This document shows positions 10,732 to 17,966 of a stretch of DNA of 45,129 bases, one piece after another. This stretch comes from Sandaracinus sp. (lineage in GTDB: Bacteria; Myxococcota_A; Polyangia; Polyangiales; Houyiibacteriaceae): the NCBI GenBank assembly GCA_020633125.1, contig JACKEH010000037.1, positions 1 to 45,129 on the forward strand, given 5' to 3'. The notes beneath the pieces were generated by a model. It worked only from the letters and a program-made list of their open reading frames with translations. It did no database searches and was not told the DNA's origin. Numbering within the stretch: the first letter of the stretch is position 1; every line of letters begins with the position of its first letter. The position numbers and the translations under genes were made by a program.

Positions 10732-12222
10732 ATGACGCGCTCCGCCTCGCCTCTCCGACCTCACGCGCTCGTGGTCCTCGTCGCGACCCTCGGCTGCGCG
10801 ACCGCGGGCGCGCCCCTCGCCCCCACCACGCCGACGCCACCGCCCCCGCCGGTCGAGCCCGAGCCCGAGGTCACCGAGGTCGTCGCGGAACCTCCCTCGT
10901 CGGTCACCGAGCTCTCGCTCGCGATCGCGCGCACCGCCGAGGGCGCGGAGATCACCGTCGAGGGCCCCGGCACCGAGGTCTGCCTCGGCACCGAATGTCT
11001 CCCCTTGGCGCCACGCGCGCGCTTCGTGCTGCCGCGGCCGAGCGCGCCCGCCGTCGTGGGCCACGCGTGGTTGCCGCCTCTGGCCGTCGACGGCGAGCCG
11101 GTCGATCCCGCCGTCGTGGCGCTCGACCCGCACCTCGTCGCCTCGCAGCTGCCGACCACGCGTCGTTGGTCCGATCTGCGCGCGGCCTTGCTCGCCCCCT
11201 TCGCCGCGACCCGCGTGCTCGACGCGGGCGCGTTGCACGTGCACCTCGTCGCCGCCGACGAAGCCAGCCTCGACGCGCTGGAGCTTCGGGTGAACGAAGC
11301 CGCCCGCGTGGCGTTCGCGCGTTTCGGAAGCCTCGCCGGTGCCGTCACGCTCGCGTGGGCCCCGAGTGACGAAGCCCCGAGCCTCGGCGCGCGTTGGGCC
11401 CGCCTCACCGCACGTGCGCTGCCGACCAGCGCCGCGGACCTGCCCTCGATGCTCGAGGCGCTCGCGGGAAGCGTCGCCCACCCGATCGAGCCAGGCGTCG
11501 ACGAAGAAGCGCCGCGCTGGCTCCGACGCGGGCTCGGTCGTTACGGCGTGTGGCTTCTGACCGCCGATCTCCGCCAGGCGCCGTCCGCCGACGCGCTGCA
11601 CGTGCTCGCGCGTGCCTACGAACGGCATCGCGCCCAGGTGCACGGACACGCGATCGCCGACGGTGAAGACCCGGACGGCGCCGCGCTCGTCCTCTTCTGC
11701 GCGGACCTCACGCTTCGACGGCACGGCCACTCGTTGAGCGAAGTGCTCGCCCCGAGCGTGACGGGTTTCGAGGCTCGCCTACGGGACACGCACCCCGACG
11801 TCGCCTCCGCGTTGCAGGCGCGGGTCGCTTTCCGCGGCGTGCTCGACCTCGACGCGTGCCTTCGTGGCCACGGGCTCCGCCTCGTCGCGCGCCGAACCGA
11901 ACGCCCCGGGGAAGAAGCCTTGGCGCGTCTGTTCGAAGGCGCGCTCGTCGAAGGTCGTACGGTGCGCCGCGCCGCCGGTCGGCTTCAGGTGGGCGACGTC
12001 TTGCTCCGCCTCGGCGAGGTCCCGGTGACGAGCGGCGACGACCTCGAGCTCGCGCTCTTCGGTCGCGAGCCAGGGGATCGCATCGCGTCGGTGTGGATGC
12101 GCGGCGACCGCACGGTGCGGGTCTCGCTCCCGATTCCCTTCGGCCCTTCGGAGACCGTCGTGCGTTTCGCCCTCGAGGCCGAAGAAGGCGCCCTTCGGCT
12201 GCCCTTCCCTTTCGCGCGCTGA
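10732..12222 (+). CDS. Lipoprotein with degenerate M61-like peptidase and C-terminal PDZ-like domain
   Basis: A 496-aa lipoprotein: signal peptide with lipobox ATLGC (Cys22), then a Pro/Glu-rich linker to about residue 45. The middle (150-390) has the helical layout of a gluzincin peptidase, and RWLRRGLGRYGVWLL (about 262-276) resembles the W-x-x-x-G-L/F-x-x-Y segment of M61 peptidases. The zinc-binding HExxH is absent: the expected spot reads LAGSVAHPI. Residues 405-470 (GRLQVGDVLLRLGEVPVTSGDD and following) look like a PDZ domain, which also occurs in M61 proteins. It is therefore probably a catalytically dead, envelope-located binding protein. The M61 link rests on pattern only. Confidence 0.85.
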   Translation: MTRSASPLRPHALVVLVATLGCATAGAPLAPTTPTPPPPPVEPEPEVTEVVAEPPSSVTELSLAIARTAEGAEITVEGPGTEVCLGTECLPLAPRARFVLPRPSAPAVVGHAWLPPLAVDGEPVDPAVVALDPHLVASQLPTTRRWSDLRAALLAPFAATRVLDAGALHVHLVAADEASLDALELRVNEAARVAFARFGSLAGAVTLAWAPSDEAPSLGARWARLTARALPTSAADLPSMLEALAGSVAHPIEPGVDEEAPRWLRRGLGRYGVWLLTADLRQAPSADALHVLARAYERHRAQVHGHAIADGEDPDGAALVLFCADLTLRRHGHSLSEVLAPSVTGFEARLRDTHPDVASALQARVAFRGVLDLDACLRGHGLRLVARRTERPGEEALARLFEGALVEGRTVRRAAGRLQVGDVLLRLGEVPVTSGDDLELALFGREPGDRIASVWMRGDRTVRVSLPIPFGPSETVVRFALEAEEGALRLPFPFAR

Positions 12223-12312
12223 CCGCCCCGACGAGGGACCCGAGCGCGGACGATTCGCCCAACCGAGAGTCACGCGAACTTCGTCCACCATTGACAGACC
12301 TCGCCGCTCTGG

Positions 12313-13557
12313 GTGAAACATCCTCGCGTGGCAAGCCCCGTCCTCGCCGGCGCGATTCCGCGTGCCGGGATCGTCGAGAAGCTCACGGCGATCGAGGCGC
12401 GTTGCACGACCGGCGTGCTGCGCTGGCAGGGCACGACCACGGGCGAGGTCGCGCTGGTGCGGGGGCAGATCGCCGCGGACCAGACCGAGCGCGAGGACGG
12501 CGAAGATCCCGTCGAGCTCCTGCTCGCCGAGCGCACCGGCACCTTCGAGGTCTTCCAGATTCTCCCGCCCCTTCCCGTGTCGAAGGGCAAAGACGGGATG
12601 CGCCGCGGCTCGCTCGAGGTGCACGTCGCGGCCGACCTCATGCGCTACTGCGAGAACGCCGGCCTGACCGGGATTCTCGCGATCGAGTCCGACGGGAAAC
12701 GCGCCGAGATCGGCTACGACTGCGGCGAGCTCGGCGACATCCGCTTGGACGGGCTCGACGAGCTGCACGAGGTCTTCGGCTGGGAAGACGGCAGCTTCGA
12801 GATCGTCGCGCTGACGATCGCGCCCAACCTCGCCGAGGATCTCGAAGACGCGATCACCACCGAGATGGTGCGCCCCGATCTGGTCGTGGCGGAGGAGCCG
12901 AAGGCGGACTCGACCGGCAAGCTGCTCCTGCGCGTGGTCGAGATGACGCTCGCGGAGATCGTGAAGGAGCGCGAGGAGCGGCGTCCGGTCACGAAGACCT
13001 CGCCGCCGGTGGTGCCGCTCGCGCCGCCGAAGAAGCACCCGACGTTGCCGCCGCCGACCCCGCCGGCGAAGCCGCGTCGCGAGCCGACGGTGCGTGTCTT
13101 CTACCTGAAGGGCGACGCGGAAGCGCCGAAGGACGAAGGCGTTCGCCACGTGTCGAGCTCGGTGGAGCTCGAGAGCGATCTGCCGGACGCGGTGAGCGAA
13201 CGACGCTCGGAGCCGGCACCGGCGCCCGAATCGGATTTGCCACCCGCGCGGCGCTCCGACGCCCCGAAGGCGAAACCGAAGGCCGAGCCGAAGGCGGCGA
13301 GTGAATCGTCGCCCTCGGCGTCGGCAGAGGGTACGCTCGAGGCGGCTCGGGCCACGCGGCGAACGTCGCGACCGGGCGACGAGACGGTGAAGACGAAGAA
13401 GGAGCGCCCCGTGACGACCCCGAGCGCCAGCGCCACGCCTGCCCCGAGCGCGACGCCCGCCAAGAAGCCGCTTCCGACGGCGGTGTGGGCTCTGATCTCC
13501 CTCGCGCTCGTGATTGGCGCGCTTCTCCTGCTCTCCGCGATGCCCCCGATCGAGTGA
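12313..13557 (+). CDS. PATAN/DUF4388-like protein with C-terminal membrane anchor
   Basis: A 414-aa protein. Residues 15-95 and 95-170 look like two DUF4388/PATAN-like modules; the second begins GSLEVHVAADLMRYCENAG and contains TGILAIESDGKRAEIGYDCG. This family is common in myxobacteria and is linked to signalling and gliding/motility adaptors. Residues 240-385 are a Pro/Ala/Ser/Lys-rich linker, and residues 388-410 form a single hydrophobic helix, so it is probably a tail-anchored inner-membrane protein with the modules in the cytoplasm. The start is GTG at 12313; a second GTG at 12328 is also possible. Partners unknown. Confidence 0.85.
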   Translation: MKHPRVASPVLAGAIPRAGIVEKLTAIEARCTTGVLRWQGTTTGEVALVRGQIAADQTEREDGEDPVELLLAERTGTFEVFQILPPLPVSKGKDGMRRGSLEVHVAADLMRYCENAGLTGILAIESDGKRAEIGYDCGELGDIRLDGLDELHEVFGWEDGSFEIVALTIAPNLAEDLEDAITTEMVRPDLVVAEEPKADSTGKLLLRVVEMTLAEIVKEREERRPVTKTSPPVVPLAPPKKHPTLPPPTPPAKPRREPTVRVFYLKGDAEAPKDEGVRHVSSSVELESDLPDAVSERRSEPAPAPESDLPPARRSDAPKAKPKAEPKAASESSPSASAEGTLEAARATRRTSRPGDETVKTKKERPVTTPSASATPAPSATPAKKPLPTAVWALISLALVIGALLLLSAMPPIE

Positions 13558-13577
13558 GCGCGGTACGGCGCCACGTT

Positions 13578-13703
13578 CGTTCGTGAAGCTTCGTTCGTGA
13601 ACCTTCGTTCCGGAGGCTCCGTTCCTGAGGCTTCGTTCCTGAGGCGGCGATGGCCAATCCGCGTTCGCGAGGCCGCGTTCGTGAGGCCGCGTTCGTGAGG
13701 CGG
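13578..13703. repeat. 14-bp tandem repeat, nine units
   Basis: Nine consecutive 14-bp units of consensus CGTTCGTGAGGCNN (first unit cgttcgtgaagctt, last cgttcgtgaggcgg). The sixth unit is degenerate (cgatggccaatccg) but keeps the spacing exactly. It lies between the stop at 13557 and the zinc-ribbon gene at 13774. Fourteen is not a multiple of three, so it is non-coding. Confidence 0.9.
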
Positions 13704-13773
13704 GCTCGACCCGTGCGTGCCGTGCGCGCTTCGTGTTCGCGCACCGCCCCACGCGACCTGCTAGACCGAGCGC

Positions 13774-14085
13774 GTGCACGACGAGGGACTTCAGACGAAG
13801 CGGTCCACCGACCCCGAAGACGCCAAGGGCACGGACGTGGAGCTCGAGCGCGAGCCGCCGACGAAGCGGCGACGTCTTCGTTGCCCGCAGTGCGCGTGGG
13901 AACCGAAGGAGACCGACGTCTGGTCGTGCGTCTGCTTCTGTGTGTGGAACACCTTCCTCACCGCCGGCGTGTGCCCCGCGTGTGGCCGTCATTGGCGCGA
14001 GACGCAGTGCCACCGCTGCAGCACGTGGTCGCCGCACCTCGCATGGTACGAAGACGAAGGCGACGAGGGCGGCAAGGACGCTTGA
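13774..14085 (+). CDS. Small zinc-ribbon protein
   Basis: A 103-aa protein starting with GTG. After a charged N-terminal 35 residues it carries four Cys clusters: CPQC, the CVCFC region, CPAC and CHRC. They are arranged as two zinc ribbons separated by WNTFLTAGVCPACGRHWRETQC, with a following WSPHLAWY. It matches a widespread family of uncharacterised small zinc-ribbon proteins with the same WNTF and WSPHxxWY phrases. A nucleic-acid or protein-binding role is likely but not shown. No operon partner on this strand. Confidence 0.85.
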   Translation: MHDEGLQTKRSTDPEDAKGTDVELEREPPTKRRRLRCPQCAWEPKETDVWSCVCFCVWNTFLTAGVCPACGRHWRETQCHRCSTWSPHLAWYEDEGDEGGKDA

Positions 14086-14104
14086 GCGATTCTCTGCTCC
14101 CTAC

Positions 14105-14134
14105 GGGCATGGGCACGGGCACGGGCACGGGCAT
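14105..14134. repeat. GGGCAC/GGGCAT hexanucleotide tract
   Basis: Five exact tandem hexamers (GGGCAT, three GGGCAC, GGGCAT) immediately before the hairpin between two convergent genes. The motif is the reverse complement of the tract at 8082-8108. Confidence 0.9.
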
Positions 14135-14144
14135 CCGAAAGAAA

Positions 14145-14173
14145 GAGGCGCCTTCCGTTCCGGAGAGCGCCTC
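14145..14173. terminator. Bidirectional hairpin between convergent genes
   Basis: GAGGCGC at 14145-14151 pairs with GCGCCTC at 14167-14173, and an inner TCCG/CGGA stem closes a 3-nt loop. It lies between the stop of the zinc-ribbon gene (14085) and the stop of the desaturase gene (14198). The A-rich left flank (gaaagaaag) gives a T-rich tail when read on the minus strand, so it best fits termination of the desaturase gene. Confidence 0.6.
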
Positions 14174-14197
14174 GTGTCTTTGCCGCTTCGGGGAGCG

Positions 14198-15184
14198 TCA
14201 GGTCTGCGCGACGTGCGCGACCGACTCGTTCAGCTCGTCGTAGCCGACCGCGCCGAGGTCGTCCTTCGTTTCGTGCGGCTGCGGGATCCACTCCTCGTCC
14301 GGCCCGAGCGAGACGGGGCGGAAGGGCTTGCCGTCGTAGGTGAGGCGCTGCGAGAGCACGAAGGTCTTGAAGAGGTAGAGCCCGAGCGACTTCTGATCGA
14401 GGTTCGGGTGAATGTGCGGCGCGACCTTCTTCGCGTGCACTTCCGGCGCGAGGCTCCAGTGCAGGCCCGGCTTCATGTGGTGGATCGTGTGGAAGCCGTT
14501 GTTGAACGTGAACCAGTTCACGAGCCCGCCCACGAAGTTGCGCGAGTGGTTGTACTCGCTCGTCTCGTCGCAGCCGTCGTGCTGGAGCAGGTTGAACGTG
14601 ACGATGCCCCACTGCGCGTAGAGGTGCGGGACGATCCAGAAGACGAGCGCCTTGCGCCAATCGACGACGAAGAGCGCGACGTTGATCGTCATCAGCACCG
14701 TCATCTCGATCGCGAGCTGGCGGAACCACTTCGGGTGCCGCGTGCGCATCGCCTTCGAGTACGCGCCGTCGGCGCGCATGATCGAGGGCACGCACGCGAG
14801 CATGAAGAAGAAGAGGTTGAAGAGGTTGTAACGGAAGCGCGCCTTGCTGGTGCGCATCACGTCGCGCCGCGTCTGCGTGTGCTTGTGGTGCGAGAGGTTG
14901 TGACCCGGCACGTACGAGCTGACCGGGTGTCCGTAGGTCAGCGTCAGCACGATCTGCCAGAGCTTGTTCATCGTGCGCGACTTGAAGATCGGGCAGTGGA
15001 CCGCGTTGTGCGTCGACACTGCGCCCTGAAAGCTCGTCACGAGCAGCAACAGGTAGGCGGGGATCACCCAGCGCCAGTCGATCGACGCGAGCCCTTCGGG
15101 CGTGGCGACCCAGACGAGCCCGAACGTCGCGAAGTAGAGCGCGACGAAGAAGAGCGTGCGGACGTCGGCGGCGTAGCGAAGCAT
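14198..15184 (-). CDS. Membrane-bound fatty acid desaturase family protein
   Basis: A 328-aa integral membrane di-iron protein. The start MLRYAADVRT is chosen because GAGAGG lies about 8 nt upstream of its ATG. The three histidine clusters of the family are present: HNAVH at 59-63, HNLSHHKH at 95-102 and HTIHH at 232-236, with extra candidate ligands QHDG (about 201-204) and HMKPGLHW. Hydrophobic segments near 9-28, 38-56, 118-134 and 160-195 agree with the usual two hairpins. It should introduce a double bond, or hydroxylate, an acyl or related lipid chain at the membrane; the exact substrate cannot be read from sequence. It is monocistronic and convergent with the zinc-ribbon gene. Confidence 0.93.
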   Translation of the reverse strand: MLRYAADVRTLFFVALYFATFGLVWVATPEGLASIDWRWVIPAYLLLLVTSFQGAVSTHNAVHCPIFKSRTMNKLWQIVLTLTYGHPVSSYVPGHNLSHHKHTQTRRDVMRTSKARFRYNLFNLFFFMLACVPSIMRADGAYSKAMRTRHPKWFRQLAIEMTVLMTINVALFVVDWRKALVFWIVPHLYAQWGIVTFNLLQHDGCDETSEYNHSRNFVGGLVNWFTFNNGFHTIHHMKPGLHWSLAPEVHAKKVAPHIHPNLDQKSLGLYLFKTFVLSQRLTYDGKPFRPVSLGPDEEWIPQPHETKDDLGAVGYDELNESVAHVAQT

Positions 15185-15313
15185 CGGCAACCTCTCGATC
15201 CATCCTCGAAGACCGACCCGAATCCGTGTGTCGGAGGGGCCCACGAGGCGTGGACGACACGGCGAGCGGAGGCTCGAAACGAGCTCCACCCACCGATCAC
15301 CGGGTCCGGGGTA

Positions 15314-17302
15314 TCAGGGGCCCGGAAGGTCGGCAAGGAAGGGGGTGAGGAAAAGCCCCGGCCGATCGGCCGAGATTTCTGTCTGGTTTCGTGACGTTAC
15401 GTGAGGGCGGCCCTTGGTCGCGGACGGCGCCGAAGCGTTTCGTCGGTCGTGGCGGAGCTCAGAACGTGCCGCCCGACGCGACGCCCAACGCGTACGGACG
15501 GCCCACCCCCTCGACGGAGTCGAGGCGGGTCCCGCGAAAAGCGCGCGAGGATGACCGCGTCGCCGCGGCGAGACCAAGCAGCCGAAGGTGCCGCCGAGGC
15601 GCGCCAGCGGTGGTCTGAGTCGTCGTTCGGAATGCCGCCGCCGTGCACGACACGGAAGGTCGGCGCCCACGCGGCTTGGGCCACGAAGGCGGCCTGGCGA
15701 GAGCCGAGCCGCACCGTCGCCCCGACGTGCGGGACCAGGTAGCCGACGTCGAGGTAGACGTCGGTCTCGGTCTGCACGAAGTGGTACTCGTAGAGGAAGC
15801 CGACGCCGAGCGACGCCGGACCTTCGACTCGACGTTGCCCGAGAGCGCGACCGGCACCACGAGCCCGGTCTGAAAACCGAGCGACCGCCGGCCAGCCCAT
15901 CGGCTGCACGTAGCCTCCGTAGACGGTCGGCATCCAACCGCGTCCGGGCGTCGACGTGATCTGGAGGTCGCCCGCGGCGCCGGCACCTCGGGCTCGGGGC
16001 GGCAACCGCACGCCTCGCAGATGCCGGAGAAACGCCGAACGCCGCACGCGCGAGGCGTCGGCGTGATCGATGCGTCGCGCGAGCTCGCGTGCGCTTCCGC
16101 GCGCATCGCCCACTCGCGCGCCGGTCCGTCAGGAAGCGTCGCGGCCGGGTCTGGCTGCCGCTGCGCTCGAGGATGACGAGCGTCGCGTCCCAGAAGAACG
16201 CCGCGAGCAGCTCGAGGAGCGGCAGGTCGTCGATGGCGTCGGCCATCTGCTCGAAGTGCGCGAGCCGCTCTGCGCTCGTGCTCTGCTCCACCGACTCGAG
16301 CGCCTCGCGCAACACGTCGAGGCCGCCGAAGCGCACGAGCGCGTCCACGATCTCCGCGCGACGACGCTCGAGCGCCGGGTCTTCGCGAAGCGCGAGGTAG
16401 CTGCGTTGCATGCGGCCGTTGCGGAGCACGCCGTCGTAGGCACGACGAATCGGCGCGACCGGTACCCCGAAGCCGATGCCCTGCACGCCGCGGCTCGGAT
16501 CGCCACGCGCGACGACGATGCCGACGAGGTGCTCGTCCTCGTCGACGAGCGGGCCCCCCGAGTTGCCGGGGTTCACGCTGATGCCGAGCTGAAGCTGCCC
16601 GTCTTCCGTCGCCGCGCTGACGATGCCGCGCGTCGATTGCGGGTTCTCGCGCGAGGCGTCGAGCGGGTAGCCGATGGCGTCGACGGTCTGGCGAACCGTG
16701 AGCGTGGGCGCCTCCTCGGGAAGCGGCACCACCGCGGGAAAGGGCGACTCCGCGAGCACGAGCAGCAGCGCGAAGTCGAGCTCGCGATCTCGGTGGACGA
16801 CCCGCGCGGCGAGAACTTCGGTGGCTCCGGGCAGCCGCACCGCCACGTGGTGCGCGCCTTCGACGACGTGCGCGGCGGTGACGACGACGCCGCGCGGATC
16901 GACGATCACCCCCGAGCCGTGGCCCACCTCGGGAAGCGCGAGCACACGCGGGTAGAGGCGGCCGCGCACCCGGGCCGCGCGAACGTCTCCGACCGCGAAG
17001 ATGCGGACCGTGGCGGCGTCGACCGTGCCGTAGGCGACCACGGGCGTGTCGGTGGCGGCTTCGGGCGACGGCGTGGGCGTGTCCTCGGAGCCCACGGCCT
17101 CGCCTGACCGATCGCTGGGCGGGGCTTCGACTGGTGCGAGGTCTTGCGCGGAGGCACGCGCGCCGATGACGAGGAGAAAGGTCGAGAAAACGAAACGAGA
17201 CGAGGGGTCTGGGCGGCTCCAAACGACGGAGTCGAGGCCGGGGGGTCCGCGAAAAGCGCGCGAAGATGACCGCGTCGCCGCGGCGAGGCCAACGAACGTC
17301 AC
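15314..17302 (-). CDS. Trypsin-like serine protease, frameshifted (C-terminal third out of frame)
   Basis: The open frame spans 662 codons, but only residues 1 to about 390 read as real protein. After the signal-peptide-like RFVFSTFLLVIGARASAQ (about 36-53) and a Pro/Ser linker comes a chymotrypsin-fold domain. It has GHGSGVIVDPRGVVVTAAHVV (His in TAAHV), the Asp in LDFALL, and the nucleophile in NPGNSGGPL, so the triad is intact and DegP/HtrA-like. No PDZ domain is seen. Beyond the helical region ending near DATLVILERSGSQTRP the frame turns into Arg-rich nonsense, while coherent protein continues in the other two frames (see the 15459-16130 entry). No ATG, GTG or TTG lies between the repeat-derived GTG at 17302 and the signal peptide, so the N-terminus may come from the inserted repeat. 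Confidence 0.6.
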   Translation of the reverse strand: MTFVGLAAATRSSSRAFRGPPGLDSVVWSRPDPSSRFVFSTFLLVIGARASAQDLAPVEAPPSDRSGEAVGSEDTPTPSPEAATDTPVVAYGTVDAATVRIFAVGDVRAARVRGRLYPRVLALPEVGHGSGVIVDPRGVVVTAAHVVEGAHHVAVRLPGATEVLAARVVHRDRELDFALLLVLAESPFPAVVPLPEEAPTLTVRQTVDAIGYPLDASRENPQSTRGIVSAATEDGQLQLGISVNPGNSGGPLVDEDEHLVGIVVARGDPSRGVQGIGFGVPVAPIRRAYDGVLRNGRMQRSYLALREDPALERRRAEIVDALVRFGGLDVLREALESVEQSTSAERLAHFEQMADAIDDLPLLELLAAFFWDATLVILERSGSQTRPRRFLTDRRASGRCARKRTRARATHRSRRRLARAAFGVSPASARRAVAAPSPRCRRRGRPPDHVDARTRLDADRLRRLRAADGLAGGRSVFRPGSWCRSRSRATSSRRSGVARRRLPLRVPLRADRDRRLPRRRLPGPARRGDGAARLSPGRLRGPSRVGADLPCRARRRHSERRLRPPLARLGGTFGCLVSPRRRGHPRALFAGPASTPSRGWAVRTRWASRRAARSELRHDRRNASAPSATKGRPHVTSRNQTEISADRPGLFLTPFLADLPGP
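15459..16130 (-). pseudogene. Frameshifted porin-like C-terminal part of the protease gene
   Basis: Coherent outer-membrane-like protein is spread over several frames. In minus-strand order: CGVRRFSGICEACGCRPEPE; then, one frame over, GDLQITSTPGRGWMPTVYGG; back to SLGFQTGLVVPVALSGNVES; over to SLGVGFLYEYHFVQTETDVY and RVVHGGGIPNDDSDHRW; finally GRPYALGVASGGTF followed by TGA at 15459. The Gly/aromatic pattern and terminal Phe fit a beta-barrel. At least four or five frame changes are needed, and a 66-bp repeat (15512-15577) sits just before the last stretch. This means either real decay or a cluster of sequencing errors. Confidence 0.65.
15512..15577. repeat. REP-like dispersed repeat, copy 1
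   Basis: A 66-bp element nearly identical to 17224-17292 and in the same orientation. It contains two palindromic cores, cgcgaaaagcgcg and cgtcgccgcggcga. It lies inside the 3' end of the decayed porin-like sequence. Confidence 0.85.
17224..17292. repeat. REP-like dispersed repeat, copy 2
   Basis: A 69-bp copy in direct orientation with 15512-15577. It differs by a 3-bp length change near gaggccggggggtccgcg and a few substitutions. It overlaps the first codons of the protease frame. Confidence 0.85.
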
Positions 17303-17376
17303 TCACGATTCGACGTCGGGAACGGCTGGTTCGAGACGCCGACCGTGACGGCGAATCGCGAGCCCGACCGTCGCGC

Positions 17377-17838
17377 TCACTCGCGCGCGAGACACCCCTC
17401 GAGCGTGAGGCTTCCGGCGAAACGCACGACCGCTCCTTCTGCGTCGACCACGTCGCAGTCGAAGGTCACGACGTCGTCCCAAGAAGAGAACGAGGTCGCG
17501 ACCGGGCACTCGCCGAGCCGCTCGTAGGTCCGGCCGTCGAGCTGCACGTCGAGCCTCGTCGCGGTGCCCTCTTCGGCTTCGAGCCAGAAGTGCTCGAACG
17601 CCGAATCGTCTGCGGGCTCCGAACGACGATCCGAGAGGGCGAGCGTCAGTCGCTCGCCGCGTCGTTCGCAATGCGCCGACAGATCGCCCGCCTCGGCGTG
17701 CGGGCCCGTCGTCATCGACGTTCCGTCGAAGTCCCGCACCGTCGACTCGTCCACGCGCAACGAACCGGACACCGAGAGCCGCGCGAAGCCGCAGGCGGTG
17801 CCGAGCAAGAGCAGGGTGACGACGAGGAAGCGAGACAC
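17377..17838 (-). CDS. Small predicted lipoprotein
   Basis: A 153-aa protein starting with GTG at 17838. Signal peptide with lipobox LGTAC (Cys16), then a mature part rich in beta-type sequence with four further Cys (about residues 57, 110, 127, 149) that could form disulphides. It has no recognisable domain. It is the last gene of a minus-strand run and lies 128 bp after the Cys-rich lipoprotein gene, so co-transcription is possible. Function unknown. Confidence 0.82.
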   Translation of the reverse strand: MSRFLVVTLLLLGTACGFARLSVSGSLRVDESTVRDFDGTSMTTGPHAEAGDLSAHCERRGERLTLALSDRRSEPADDSAFEHFWLEAEEGTATRLDVQLDGRTYERLGECPVATSFSSWDDVVTFDCDVVDAEGAVVRFAGSLTLEGCLARE

Positions 17839-17966
17839 GACGGAGGGCTAGCAGACGCGATCGGTCGGCGCCGCCGAGGTCTCTGGTCCCGAAGCGACCG
17901 ACCTCGGAACGTCACCGAGCGATCACCGTTCGCGTCGCGTCACGCGTGATGCCTTCCTCGGAAGGC

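Noticed and set aside
17306..17358. Inverted repeat CGATTCG/CGAATCG as terminator after the small lipoprotein gene
   Set aside because: Loop is about 39 nt and no T-run follows; could be chance.
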